Part shown: piece by piece, positions 12,591-20,316 of the stretch
Layout of the letters: each line of letters starts with the position of its first letter
Position numbering within the stretch: the first letter of the stretch is position 1
From: JACQAI01 sp035507915
GTDB taxonomy: Bacteria; Pseudomonadota; Alphaproteobacteria; Elsterales; Elsteraceae
Direction of reading: 5' to 3'
DNA length: 20,316 nucleotides
Assembly (NCBI GenBank): GCA_035507915.1
Contig: DATJNS010000425.1
Location: 1-20,316 of the forward strand
Notes under the pieces: model-generated
What the model was told of the DNA's origin: nothing
The model's input: the letters and a program-made list of their open reading frames with translations, nothing else
Databases searched by the model: none
Program-made: the position numbers and the translations under genes

Positions 12591-15500
12591 TTACAGCCGC
12601 GGCACGGGTTTGGTCTTGAGGGTCTCCAGCAGGATGCGGATCGCCGCGTCGAGCTGGGCGTCCTCGCCCGCGAAGGTCGCGTGCGGCGGGTTCGCCACCG
12701 CGATGTCGGGTTCGACGCCCTCGTTCTCGACCAGGAGCTGGCCGCTGCTCGCGTAGAACAGCGGGTATTCGGCGGTGCGCGCGTTGCCGCGGTCCGCCAG
12801 GGTCGTGTGCCTGTCGTCGAGCCAGATGCCGGCGCCGGCGGTGCGCATGCCGATCAGCGGCCCGAGCCCGAGCGTCTTGACGCCGGCGGCGAACGCCTCG
12901 CCGTCCGAATAGGTGCGCTCGTCGATCAGCACCGCAAGGTGACCGCGGAAGCTCTGCTGCATGGTGTAGTCGTAACGCGTGCCGTAGCGCGGCCGCCAGA
13001 ACGCCCAGGCGCGGCGCAGCAGCTTCTCGATGATCCAGCTGTCGATGTTGCCGCCGTTGTTACGGCGCACGTCGATGATCAGCGCGTCCCGGTCGAATTG
13101 CGCGTAGAACTCGCGGGCGAACGCGGCGATGTCGTCGGCACCCATCGCGCGCAGGTGGAGGTAGCCGATGCGCCCGCCGCCCGTGGTCTCGACCTTGGCG
13201 CGCCGGCCCTCCTCCCAGTCGCCGTAGCGCAGGCTGGCGTTCTTCGCGGCGTCGACCGCCTTGACGACGGTCTTGATCTCGCGCGTCGCCGCCTTGGCCT
13301 TCGCCGCCGGATCGGGGCGCGCGAGCGTCAGCAGCGTCTGCTCGCCGGCCTGGCCGACCAGGAGCTCGGCGATGTCGTTCGCCTCGGCGACCGCGCGGCC
13401 GTCGACCGCCACGATCAGATCGCCGTCGCGCGCGTCGACGCCCGGCTCCGCCAGCGGACCGCGCTGGTCGAGCAGCTCGGGATCGCCGCGATAGATGCGG
13501 ACGATGCGCGCGCCGCCCGGCTCGGGCGCCAGCACCGCGCCGAGGAAGCCCGGCTTGCCGCCGTCGTCGGACGTACGCAGGTCGCCGGGCCGGATCTGCG
13601 AATGCAGGGTGCCGAGCTCGCCCATCATCTGCGCCAGCACGTCGTCGAGCTCGTCGCGGTCGGTCACGCGCTCGACCAACGGCAAATATTTCTCGCGGAT
13701 CTTGAGCCAGTCCACGCCGTGCATGTCGCGGTCGTAGAAGAAGTCGCGATGCAGGCGCCAGGCGTCGCCGAACAGCTGGCGCCATTCCGCCCTGGGATCG
13801 ACCGTGATGGTCCAGTCGCTCGCGCGCACCAGCATGCGGTCGAGGTCGCCCAGCATCCGCGCGAAGTCGCCGCTCGCGCGGCCGAGCTGGCCCCTGACCT
13901 TGCCAAGCTCGGTCGGCGTGTTGGCGAGCTTGTCGGGCGCCTTGGCGCCCGCCGGCACGATGTACATGTCGCCGATGCGGTTGTCGGCGGCCCAGCGCCG
14001 CACGAACAGCGTCTTGCGGTCGGCCGACAGCGCGAACGCGCGAACGTCGCCCAGGAAGTCCTGCGACGGCTCGCCGTGATTGTCGATCTTCAAGGTCTTG
14101 AGGGCCGCGCGGTCGTCGGGGCCGAGGCGGTCGAGCACGTAGAGCAGTTTGCCGTCGGTCCCGAGCCCGACATAGTTGCCCGGCGGCAGCGGCGCCTCGT
14201 AGAGCCGGTCGGCGAGCCCGGCCCATACGACCGGCGGCGCCGGCTTGCGCGCCGCGTCGGCGCCAGGTTTGGCCTTGCCGGCGTCGACCCGGTCGGCGCC
14301 GGGTTGCGCGGCCGACGGCGCTGCCGGCGTTTGGCTCGACGTTTCGCCCGCCGGATCGTCCGGCCGCTCGCGTGCGGCGGCGGCGGGTTCACGTGGCGCG
14401 AGCTCGTCCTTCGGCTGGAACGGGAAGCGCGTGCCCGGCTGCAGCGCGAGCGCATAGACCTGGGTGCGCCGGTCGAAATACGGCCCCATGTTGCGATCGC
14501 CCCATGGGCTGACGTTGCTGCTCTTGAACGCGCGGTCCGACAGGAACCAGAGCCACTTGCCGTCGGGGCTGAAGGTCGGCGCATAGGCATCGTAGCGGTC
14601 GCTGGTCAGGCGCGCCTTGGTCCCGCTCGCCGGTTCGTAGAGGAAGATCTGCGCCCGTTCGAGGCTGCTGTCCGAGCGCGCGAAGGCGAGATAGCGGCCG
14701 TCCGCCGACCACGCGACGCTGCGCAGGTCGGTCGCCTGGGCGGTGTCGATCAACCGGTTCTCGCCCTTGTCGAGATCGAGCAGGAACAGCCGCCCGTCGA
14801 GCGTCGCGTTGGCGAGATGCTTGCCGTCGGGCGACAGCCACAGGCCCCAGCGATGGCCGGCGTCGTCGACCGTGAGCTGCTTCCTGTCGGCGCTGCCGTC
14901 GGCGGCGAAGCGCCAGATCTCGGGCGCGCCGGGATCGTCGCTCGCGACGTTGCCGGCGTCTTCGACGATGGCGTAGACCCAGCGCCCGTCGGGACTCACC
15001 GTCGCGTCGCGCGCGCGGCCGGTCGGCGGTGTCGCGACGTCGACCCGGCGCAGGCGACCCACGCCCATCAGCGCGATGCGGCCACGCGCCGTCACGGCGA
15101 CGCGCTCGCCGTTGGGGGCGAAATCCGCACTCTCGAAGAAGTCGAGCGGATGCTTGACGAGGTGTCGGCGCTCCTGGTCGAAGTCCGACGGCAGCACGAT
15201 CGCCAAGGTCCGGTCGGCGCCGGCGTCGATGTCGTAGACGTGCAGGTCGGCGCCGAGCTGGTAGACGATGCGGCCGCGCGCGAGGCTCGCGCTGCGAATG
15301 TTGAAGTCCGTCTCGTGCGTCAGCTGCCGCGCGTCGCCGCCGTCGAGCGCCATCGACCATAGATTGTCGTGGCCGTCGCGGTCCGAGATCAGATAGATCC
15401 GGTCGCCCCACGGCATCGGCCGGCGATCGTTGACGCGCGCCTTGCCGTCGTCGGCGGCGCCGATCGGTTCGGCTTCGGCCGTGCCGTCGAGCCCGAAGCG

Positions 15501-16088
15501 CCACAGCCGCGACAAGAGCCCGCCGCGATAGTGCCGGACGTTGTCGCCCGAGATGCCGAGCCCGAACCGCGTGAAGTAGAGCGTGCGCCCGTCGGGCGAC
15601 ACCGCCGCGTCGCTGACGTCGGCGAGCGGCAGCGCATGACGGTGCAGGCTCGCGGGATCGACCGCGACCGCGATCCACTGCGGACTCGGCCCGCTCGGCG
15701 TCTGGGTGACGTAGAGCACCTCGCCCTTCGGCGTCCAGCCGACCGGCACGCTGCGCACGCCCTCGAAGCTGACGCGGTGCGGCGCTCCGCCGGCCAGCGG
15801 CATGACGTAGACCTCGCTCGGTCCATCATAGGTCGCGGCGAAGGCGAGCGAGGCGCCGTCCGGGGATGCGACGGTACTGGTCTCCTCGGCGGCGTGGGTG
15901 GTGATCCGGCTCGCCCGTCCGCCGGCCAGCGGGACGCTCCAGAGGTCGCCCTCGGCGGTGAACACGACGCTATCGCCGGCCAGCGCCGGATGGCGGAAAT
16001 AGCCGTCGGCTGCGCGCACCGACGACGCGGTGAGCGCGCCGGCGCACAGGCCCGCCACGATCGCCGCCCCAATGCCGCGTGACATCAT
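12591..16088 (-). CDS. Tricorn-like S41 family peptidase with beta-propeller and PDZ, periplasmic
   Basis: This 1165-residue protein begins with a Sec signal peptide (MMSRGIGAAIVAGLCAGALT and SSVRA, cleavage near residue 26). TolB/WD-like propeller blades follow over about residues 28-560, with repeated SPDGxxLxF-type motifs (VASPDGASLAF, AVSPDGRTLYF, TFSPDGKWLWF). A Pro/Ala-rich linker spans about 562-620 and is followed by the Tricorn core. The core has GTLHSQIR with His829 at the place of the family's catalytic His, a PDZ region (about 850-910, GDLIVAVDGRAV), and DVRRNNGGNIDSW. TYSDGEAF carries likely nucleophile Ser1061, and LVENEGVEPD (about 1119-1128) carries the family's Glu. It probably degrades peptides in the periplasm. 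The start follows the MarC stop by 17 bp, so the two genes look cotranscribed. The very long upstream open frame is not coding. Confidence 0.92.
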   Translation of the reverse strand: MMSRGIGAAIVAGLCAGALTASSVRAADGYFRHPALAGDSVVFTAEGDLWSVPLAGGRASRITTHAAEETSTVASPDGASLAFAATYDGPSEVYVMPLAGGAPHRVSFEGVRSVPVGWTPKGEVLYVTQTPSGPSPQWIAVAVDPASLHRHALPLADVSDAAVSPDGRTLYFTRFGLGISGDNVRHYRGGLLSRLWRFGLDGTAEAEPIGAADDGKARVNDRRPMPWGDRIYLISDRDGHDNLWSMALDGGDARQLTHETDFNIRSASLARGRIVYQLGADLHVYDIDAGADRTLAIVLPSDFDQERRHLVKHPLDFFESADFAPNGERVAVTARGRIALMGVGRLRRVDVATPPTGRARDATVSPDGRWVYAIVEDAGNVASDDPGAPEIWRFAADGSADRKQLTVDDAGHRWGLWLSPDGKHLANATLDGRLFLLDLDKGENRLIDTAQATDLRSVAWSADGRYLAFARSDSSLERAQIFLYEPASGTKARLTSDRYDAYAPTFSPDGKWLWFLSDRAFKSSNVSPWGDRNMGPYFDRRTQVYALALQPGTRFPFQPKDELAPREPAAAARERPDDPAGETSSQTPAAPSAAQPGADRVDAGKAKPGADAARKPAPPVVWAGLADRLYEAPLPPGNYVGLGTDGKLLYVLDRLGPDDRAALKTLKIDNHGEPSQDFLGDVRAFALSADRKTLFVRRWAADNRIGDMYIVPAGAKAPDKLANTPTELGKVRGQLGRASGDFARMLGDLDRMLVRASDWTITVDPRAEWRQLFGDAWRLHRDFFYDRDMHGVDWLKIREKYLPLVERVTDRDELDDVLAQMMGELGTLHSQIRPGDLRTSDDGGKPGFLGAVLAPEPGGARIVRIYRGDPELLDQRGPLAEPGVDARDGDLIVAVDGRAVAEANDIAELLVGQAGEQTLLTLARPDPAAKAKAATREIKTVVKAVDAAKNASLRYGDWEEGRRAKVETTGGGRIGYLHLRAMGADDIAAFAREFYAQFDRDALIIDVRRNNGGNIDSWIIEKLLRRAWAFWRPRYGTRYDYTMQQSFRGHLAVLIDERTYSDGEAFAAGVKTLGLGPLIGMRTAGAGIWLDDRHTTLADRGNARTAEYPLFYASSGQLLVENEGVEPDIAVANPPHATFAGEDAQLDAAIRILLETLKTKPVPRL

Positions 16089-16105
16089 GATCGCCCCCGC
16101 CCCGC

Positions 16106-16765
16106 TCAGTGGCCGACGGCCACCAGGCTGCTGTAACCGTTCCACACGATCTGGATGCCGATGCACAGCAGGATGAAGGCCGACAGCCGCACCAGCACGG
16201 TGGTGCCGCGCTCGCCGAGCACGGCGACGATGCTTTCGGCGAAGCGGTAGCACACGTAGATCGTGACCGCGATGGCGAGCAGGCCGGCGACCGCGCTGCC
16301 GCCGAGCAGCGCCAGGTGCGCGAGATCCCTGGGCACGGTCGGCCGCTGGCTGCCCAGCGTGATCGCGACCGAGATCGAGCCCGGGCCGACGGTCAGCGGC
16401 ATGGTCAGCGGATAGAAGGCATCGGTCGCCGTCCCCGGCCGGCTGCCGGCGTCGTCCGCCGCTTGAGCTTCCGACCGATCGCCCTCCTGCAGCAGCTTCC
16501 ACCCGAAGGCGGTCACGACCAGCCCGCCGCCGATGCGCACGATCGGCAGCGTGATGCCGAAGAACTCGAGCACGTGCGAGCCGACGAACAGCGAACCGAG
16601 CAGCAGGCAGAAGCCGTTGACCGCAACCCGCAGCGCCAGCACGTGGCGTTCGGCGACGCTGGTGGCGCGCGTCATGCTGAGGAAGATCGGCGCGCTGCCG
16701 ACCGGGTTCACGATCGGGAACAGGCCCGCATAGACGAGCAGGAAGGCGTTGGCGGCGTCGGTCAC
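16106..16765 (-). CDS. MarC-family integral membrane protein
   Basis: From GTG 16765 the protein has 219 residues and about six hydrophobic segments. It carries the family hallmarks FPIVNPVGSAPIFL (16-29), PIVRIGGGLVVTAFGW (74-89) and FYPLTMPLTVGPGSIS (117-132). MarC proteins are inner-membrane proteins of uncertain transport function; the early link to multiple antibiotic resistance was not upheld. GTG is chosen because VTDAANAFLLVYAGLFPIVN lines up with the usual family N-terminus. ATG 16810 would add an Arg/Ala-rich extension (MPAPRCARARAARPA) that looks non-coding, though no good Shine-Dalgarno site marks either start. A hydrophilic loop (about 92-115) separates the two halves, as in relatives. 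The peptidase gene follows at 17 bp. Confidence 0.9.
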   Translation of the reverse strand: MTDAANAFLLVYAGLFPIVNPVGSAPIFLSMTRATSVAERHVLALRVAVNGFCLLLGSLFVGSHVLEFFGITLPIVRIGGGLVVTAFGWKLLQEGDRSEAQAADDAGSRPGTATDAFYPLTMPLTVGPGSISVAITLGSQRPTVPRDLAHLALLGGSAVAGLLAIAVTIYVCYRFAESIVAVLGERGTTVLVRLSAFILLCIGIQIVWNGYSSLVAVGH

Positions 16766-16969
16766 GGCCGGGCGCGCCGCCCGCGCACGGGCGCATCGAG
16801 GGGCCGGCATGCCACGGCGGCGGCGCTGGATCGCAACACGTCGTCTCCCGTTCGCCGCCGCAGCGTGCCGGCGGCCTTCCCGTCGGCACCACCAGTATTC
16901 GCCGAGCGGCGGCGCGGCGTCAAAGGGCGGCGCGGGGCGCGAACGCCCGCACGCGCGCCGGGCGGCGCG

Positions 16970-17995
16970 TCACGGCGCGGCGGACCAGAAGGCCTCGAGC
17001 GCCTGGAAGCGCTTCCAGGGATCGACGAGCCGCCGGCGCAGCCGGCCCAGGCGCTTCGTCGTCGCCTTGCGCAGGTCGGCGATCAGCCGCGCGGTGTCGT
17101 GCCCGGTGGCGGCGCCCAGCCGCTCGAGCTGCTCCAACGCGACGATCGCATCCTCCGCCTGGCCGGTGATGTCCTGCAGGCGCTTGAGCACGGCGACGTA
17201 GCGCTTGGTCGCCTTGCCGGGCCACAGATCGGCGAAGAACTCGATGGCATAGCGCAGCCGCTTCACGCGGATGCGCAGCGCGTGCAGCTCCTCGGCGCGC
17301 AGCTTGCCGAGCTTCCGGCCGAGCTTGTGGACCTGCTTGTGGCGCTTGCGCAATGCCGTCGCGGCGAGCGTCGCGACCGGCTGGCTCGATCCTTCGGGCG
17401 GCGCGCGGCGGCGCGCGGCGGGCGGCACGACGCCGCCGTCGTTCGGCGCCGTCGCGCGCGCGAGGTCGCGCAACAGGGTCTGGCAGCGCCGGCTGGCGAG
17501 CGCGGCGCGGCACGCCGCGTAGGCTGCGCTGCGCTCGCGTTGCGACGCCGCGAGCAGCGGCTTCAGGCCGCGGTGCGCCGCCGGCGCCGCGCGCACGGGC
17601 GTCAACACGTCGCCGATGAAGACGTCCCACTCGCGCGCCACGCCCAGCGCGCCCTGCAGCCAGCGCAGGTCACGGCCGAGCCGCGCCGCGGGGCCGGCCG
17701 GCAGCACGTCGCGGAAGGCGGAGAACGCCGCGCGCAGCCGCCGGATGCCGACGCGCAGCTGGTGCACGCCCTCGGGATCGCGCGCCGCGGCGGCGCAATC
17801 GACGTTGGCGACCATGTGGGTCACGCAGGCGCGCGCGATCCGCGCGAAGGCCTCGGCGGCGGTCAGCGCCGGCACCAGATGCACCGCCTCGGCCTTGCGC
17901 GGCCGCGCCGCGCGCCCGCGCGACGGCTTGCGACGCGCCAACGGGCCGGCGGCGGCGCGCGCGATCGTGAAACCGAGATCGACCTGTTCCGGCAT
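16970..17995 (-). CDS. CHAD domain protein, CYTH part absent
   Basis: The 341-residue, strongly basic helical protein carries a CHAD domain in two halves. The first is around GVHQLRVGIRRLRAAFSAFR (76-95) and the second around ELHALRIRVKRLRYAIEFF (236-254). The His and Arg/Lys residues in both are the conserved set thought to bind polyphosphate. Many relatives carry an N-terminal CYTH triphosphatase domain; here only about 45 residues precede CHAD. These resemble the linker of CYTH-CHAD proteins, so this may be a shortened derivative. ATG 17995 is preferred to TTG 18013 because GAAGGGGG lies just before it. A Pro-rich insert at about 182-205 separates the two halves. It is likely cytoplasmic and associated with polyphosphate granules. 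About 200 bp separate it from the MarC gene downstream. Confidence 0.88.
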   Translation of the reverse strand: MPEQVDLGFTIARAAAGPLARRKPSRGRAARPRKAEAVHLVPALTAAEAFARIARACVTHMVANVDCAAAARDPEGVHQLRVGIRRLRAAFSAFRDVLPAGPAARLGRDLRWLQGALGVAREWDVFIGDVLTPVRAAPAAHRGLKPLLAASQRERSAAYAACRAALASRRCQTLLRDLARATAPNDGGVVPPAARRRAPPEGSSQPVATLAATALRKRHKQVHKLGRKLGKLRAEELHALRIRVKRLRYAIEFFADLWPGKATKRYVAVLKRLQDITGQAEDAIVALEQLERLGAATGHDTARLIADLRKATTKRLGRLRRRLVDPWKRFQALEAFWSAAP

Positions 17996-18095
17996 CGGGC
18001 CCCCTTCGTTCAACGGGCGGCGGACTGATTCCGGCGATCAGACGCGATGAACCGTGTCAGAACGAGCGTCGACGCGGCAAGTGCGGTCGGCAGCC

Positions 18096-18413
18096 TCAGC
18101 GCGCGCGCTGCCGCAGGCTGAGGACGTAGGCGATGATCTCGGCGGTCTCGTCGGCGTTCAACCGCAGGTTCGGCATGGCCTCGTGCGGGTGCGTGAGCAG
18201 GAAGCGCAGCGAGGTCTCGGTGGTCGCCGGATCCTGCGCCAGCTCGAAGAAGGTGGGCGGCACCGCGTGGGCCTGGGTCGGCCCGACATCGTGGCAGGCG
18301 GCGCAATAAGTGTGCGCGATGCTCTCTCCGGCCTTGGTGTCGATCTCGGCGCCGACCGCGGCCGACGCCGACAGGCCCGCCGCGACCAGAGCCAGCGCCA
18401 GCGCTCGCCTCAT
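18096..18413 (-). CDS. Small periplasmic c-type cytochrome
   Basis: The 105-residue protein has a Sec signal peptide (MRRALALALVAAGLSASAAV, then GA; cleavage near residue 22). One haem-binding site CAACH (37-41) and a plausible distal Met80 (HEAMPNLRL) follow, with a C-terminal helix (ETAEIIAYVLSL) typical of class I cytochromes c. It should carry electrons in the periplasm. ATG 18413 is chosen because GGAG (18420-18423) is six bases upstream; a GTG at 18425 would overlap that site. An FNR/FixK-type box centred about 60 bp before the start points to control by oxygen level. The cytochrome ends 100 bp before the CHAD gene start. No oxidase or reductase gene is adjacent, so the partner is unknown. 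Confidence 0.92.
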   Translation of the reverse strand: MRRALALALVAAGLSASAAVGAEIDTKAGESIAHTYCAACHDVGPTQAHAVPPTFFELAQDPATTETSLRFLLTHPHEAMPNLRLNADETAEIIAYVLSLRQRAR

Positions 18414-18466
18414 GTTCCACTCCACATGTCCGTCGCGCGAGTGTCCCCGCCGACGCGATGCCCGCC

Positions 18467-18480
18467 TTGATCTGGGTCAA
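18467..18480 (-). promoter_or_regulatory. FNR/FixK-type box upstream of the cytochrome c gene
   Basis: TTGATCTGGGTCAA matches the FNR/FixK/Anr consensus TTGAT-N4-ATCAA at all but one position. Class II spacing from its centre predicts a transcript start near 18432, leaving a leader of about 19 bases that includes the GGAG site. It overlaps the stop codon of the preceding B3/B4 gene. A cytochrome under an oxygen-responsive regulator is a classic arrangement. Confidence 0.75.
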
Positions 18481-19187
18481 CTCCGGTGCGCGGTGGGAAA
18501 CTCGAAGCGCGGCGCCGACCGCGTGAGCACGGCGGACCTGGGATCGCCCGGCCAGATCGCCGCGAGCGCGGCCGCGAGCGTCGCCGTCAGGCGCTCGACG
18601 TCGGCCGGCGCCGATGCGTGCAGGGCTTCGGCCACGATGAGGACGCTCGACGTCTCGTCGCGCACCGCCGAATGCGCGCTCTGCCGATTGGTCCAGCGGC
18701 GCGCGTGCGCGGCGCCGGCGCGGTCGGCGAAGATCACCTCGCGCGGTTGCGGATGCTCGGTCTCGCCGGCGAAGCTCGCGTAGGTCTCGTCGCCGGTCGC
18801 GTAGCGGACCTCGAGGTGATCGGCGAGCTTCGCGACGTCGAAGACCGCGATCGGAACCGCGAACGCCAGCGAGACGGCGTTGCAGAGATCGACCAGCGGA
18901 TGGATGCGTGGCAGCGATCCGTCCTTGCGGAAGCGCCGCAGCAGCGCCTCGGAGGCGCAGCGATACTGGGTCGGCTTCAGCCCCATGCGGGAGAACGCGC
19001 GCCGCCAGGCCTGGATCTCGGGCAGCTCGCCTTCCGTCCCGGTCGCCAGCCGCGCCCGCGCGATCGCGTCGAACCCGGCGATGCGCGCGTCGACGGCGCC
19101 GGCGGGCGTGATCCCCGTCACGAACAGGACGCCGGGAACGAGCTCCGGAAAGTCCTGCCAGATGGCGTCCGAATGGCGGAAGTGCAC
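18477..19187 (-). CDS. Solo B3/B4 domain protein (PheRS beta-subunit-like, COG3382 type)
   Basis: From GTG 19187 the protein has 236 residues. The central part, WRRAFSRMGLKPTQYRCASE through ALLRRF and LPRIHPLVDLCNAVSLAFAV (about 61-111), is the hallmark of the B3/B4 domain of phenylalanyl-tRNA synthetase beta subunits. REVIFADRAGAAHARRWTNR and QSAHSAVRDET (about 149-179) continue it. Catalytic synthetase parts are absent. In PheRS this domain carries the editing site that removes mischarged Tyr, so a role in trans editing or in binding an amino acid or RNA is possible but unproven. GGAGGAG is four bases before the GTG and decides this start over the longer frame to 19331. It lies 22 bp after the PAS_5-type gene, so the two form an operon. 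Confidence 0.85.
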   Translation of the reverse strand: MHFRHSDAIWQDFPELVPGVLFVTGITPAGAVDARIAGFDAIARARLATGTEGELPEIQAWRRAFSRMGLKPTQYRCASEALLRRFRKDGSLPRIHPLVDLCNAVSLAFAVPIAVFDVAKLADHLEVRYATGDETYASFAGETEHPQPREVIFADRAGAAHARRWTNRQSAHSAVRDETSSVLIVAEALHASAPADVERLTATLAAALAAIWPGDPRSAVLTRSAPRFEFPTAHRS

Positions 19188-19190
19188 CGG

Positions 19191-19197
19191 TCTCCTC
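19191..19197 (-). promoter_or_regulatory. Strong Shine-Dalgarno site deciding the GTG start of the B3/B4 gene
   Basis: The minus strand reads GCGGAGGAGACCG-GTG. Nearly the same sequence, GCGGAGGAGAGTCCTG-ATG, precedes the upstream partner gene. Confidence 0.7.
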
Positions 19198-19209
19198 CGC
19201 GTATCCGCG

Positions 19210-19716
19210 TCAGCCCTGCGCGGGATCGAACAGGCCGAACGAGAAGCCGTGGTAGTCCAGGGCGCCGATCGCCGCGTTGACGCGGCCGGTGGCGTCCGCG
19301 AGCGGCAGGAGGATCTGCTCGTGCGCGGCAAAGCGGCTCGCGCGCGCGAAGCGCGATGGACCGAAATGATATTGCGGCACGGGGTCGGCGAGCAGCCGCT
19401 GCAGCAGCCCGTAGGTGACCGAGCGGGTCACGCCGGGAATTTCGCTGTCGAGCAGCCGCCGACCGGTGAAATCCCGCCCGACCGCGCCGACCACATAGCC
19501 GCCCAGGACGGCGTTGCGGCACGTCGAATCGTCCTCGGGAATGCGGATCATGTGCATGCGCGGCCACAGCGCGGCCGGCAGATCGATCGGATCGAACCGG
19601 GACTTCAAGGCGATGCCGCCGGGCGCCTCGAGCGCTTCCCAGTGCTCGAACAGCAGCTTGAGCAACGGGTGTCGGATGCCCTGCTTGAAGGCGTCCCAGG
19701 CGGCGCGTGCGGGCAT
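19210..19716 (-). CDS. PAS_5-type domain protein
   Basis: The 168-residue soluble protein has the pattern of the alphaproteobacterial PAS_5 (PF07310) family. It shows HPLLKLLFEHWEALE (16-30), a conserved FDPIDLPAALWPRMHMIRI segment (41-59), YVVGAVGRDFTGRRLLD (74-90), and a second half ending in ALDYHGFSFGLFD. These proteins usually consist of a PAS-like fold alone with no output domain, so a ligand-sensing or protein-binding role is likely but unknown. ATG 19716 is chosen over GTG 19734 because GGAGGAG lies seven bases upstream. A plausible sigma-70 promoter sits about 80 bp before it. The B3/B4 gene follows after 22 bp. The family call is from sequence pattern recognition only. Confidence 0.78.
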   Translation of the reverse strand: MPARAAWDAFKQGIRHPLLKLLFEHWEALEAPGGIALKSRFDPIDLPAALWPRMHMIRIPEDDSTCRNAVLGGYVVGAVGRDFTGRRLLDSEIPGVTRSVTYGLLQRLLADPVPQYHFGPSRFARASRFAAHEQILLPLADATGRVNAAIGALDYHGFSFGLFDPAQG

Positions 19717-19792
19717 CAGGACTCTCCTCCGCACATAATGCCGCCGAGACGAGTGTGACCGGTTGCGGTGTCGGGCCGGCCATCCCAGCTCG

Positions 19793-19822
19793 ATTGTAAC
19801 CGCCCGTCGACGACGTGCTCAA
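19793..19822 (-). promoter_or_regulatory. Putative sigma-70 promoter of the PAS_5-B3/B4 operon
   Basis: On the minus strand TTGAGC (19817-19822) and TACAAT (19793-19798) are 18 bp apart, a close match to the sigma-70 consensus. The predicted transcript start is near 19786, giving a leader of about 70 bases. Confidence 0.5.
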
Positions 19823-19873
19823 GCGCGGCCCAAAGGCGACATTGCGTTGAGTCTACCCAGGATGCGGCTCGAT

Positions 19874-20245
19874 CTAGGATGACGAGCGCGGTCCCGAATA
19901 GGCTCGCTCCACTTTGGTTACCCGCAGCTCGTAATGGGAATACCAGCGCTCCTTGCCGAGGCGCTGGGCGACCATGTGCTCGGAATTCTGCTTCCATGCC
20001 TGAATAGCCGACTCATCCGTGAAGTACGCGACCGTAATTCCGAATCCGCCGATGTCGCGGACGCTCTCGGCGCCCAGACAGCCGGGCTGCTTGAGCGCCA
20101 GCTCAAACATCGCTTGCGCCATGACTTCGTAGCCGCGATCTCCCTCGGTCCGCTGCGACGTGAAGATCACGGCGTAGTAGGGCGGCTTCGGCGTCTTTGC
20201 AAAACCGACGTGCGTGCCGGTATCGGATTGCTGGTTCTGCTGCAT
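19874..20245 (-). CDS. Antibiotic-biosynthesis-monooxygenase-like (ABM fold) protein
   Basis: From ATG 20245 the protein has 123 residues. PPYYAVIFTSQRTEGDRGYE is the first strand of a small ferredoxin-like fold. MFELALKQPGCLGAESVRD (about 46-64) is the family's typical helix and 'PGfLGxESxR' segment. GFGITVAYFTDESAIQAWKQ and NSEHMVAQRLGKERWYSHYE complete it, with the common Trp84 and His90. Relatives act as haem- or quinone-linked monooxygenases or as uncharacterised stress proteins, usually as dimers in the cytoplasm. The substrate here cannot be inferred. A GTG at 20278 would add 11 residues. A TATAAG element lies about 35 bases upstream of the ATG, without a clear -35. It is probably transcribed separately from the genes to its left. 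Confidence 0.8.
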   Translation of the reverse strand: MQQNQQSDTGTHVGFAKTPKPPYYAVIFTSQRTEGDRGYEVMAQAMFELALKQPGCLGAESVRDIGGFGITVAYFTDESAIQAWKQNSEHMVAQRLGKERWYSHYELRVTKVERAYSGPRSSS

Positions 20246-20316
20246 GTACGTTCGTCCGCGCCTGTGCACGTCGAGCACTTATAACACAAAACTGCCCCAA
20301 CGCGGGCCTTGGCCGG

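Noticed and set aside
12681..15362. 893-residue plus-strand frame opposite the Tricorn-like peptidase
   Set aside because: Mirror frame in very GC-rich DNA; the minus strand encodes a full propeller and peptidase core.
16935..16948. Hairpin GGGCG-CGAA-CGCCC just downstream of the CHAD stop, possible terminator
   Set aside because: Only a five-pair stem and no U-tract beyond three T on the minus strand; such hairpins are common in this GC-rich DNA.
16109..18028. 639-residue plus-strand frame across the MarC and CHAD genes
   Set aside because: It spans two well-supported minus-strand genes and shows shadow-type Arg/Ala/Gln composition.

Overview
The window is GC-rich bacterial chromosome, most likely from an alphaproteobacterium. 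The family mix supports this: a PrtD/HlyD type I secretion pair, a PAS_5-type protein, a solo B3/B4 protein, a CHAD protein and FNR/FixK-type boxes. A Rhodospirillales-like or Reyranella-like source is plausible, but nothing here fixes the genus. No rRNA, tRNA, CRISPR array or intact mobile element was seen.

Left part (1-2149): a Gly-rich secreted protein runs off the left edge on the minus strand. It abuts a decayed TetR-type regulator relic. Two very small lipoproteins follow on the plus strand. Next comes about 740 bp without a convincing gene, visibly more AT-rich than the rest. It holds two diverged 133-bp direct repeats (153-bp period), a nested palindrome and several hairpins ahead of a large exoprotein gene.

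Secretion locus (2150-9047, plus strand): a 1296-aa exoprotein has a duplicated beta-helix region, Gly-Ser linkers, Ig-like modules and a short RTX-like C-terminal region. It is followed directly by a type I secretion ABC transporter and an HlyD-type adaptor, each overlapping or nearly touching the previous gene. The exoprotein has no N-terminal signal peptide, so it is the obvious cargo of the transporter. No TolC-type outer-membrane gene is present.

Regulatory part (9022-12566): a small minus-strand gene lies next to an FNR/FixK-type box. A stand-alone winged-helix DNA-binding protein without a receiver domain diverges from a membrane histidine kinase that also has no partner receiver here. 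An 88-aa plus-strand hypothetical follows.

Right part (12591-20245, all minus strand): a MarC-family membrane protein sits directly upstream of a periplasmic Tricorn-like S41 peptidase. Beyond lie a CHAD protein, a small c-type cytochrome with a textbook FNR/FixK box, a two-gene PAS_5 and B3/B4 operon with near-identical Shine-Dalgarno sites and a plausible sigma-70 promoter, and an antibiotic-biosynthesis-monooxygenase-like protein.

The most distinctive items are the exoprotein secretion locus with its recent internal 333-bp duplication, the receiver-less regulator and orphan kinase beside it, the tandem intergenic repeats, and the two FNR-type boxes placed at class II distance from their genes.
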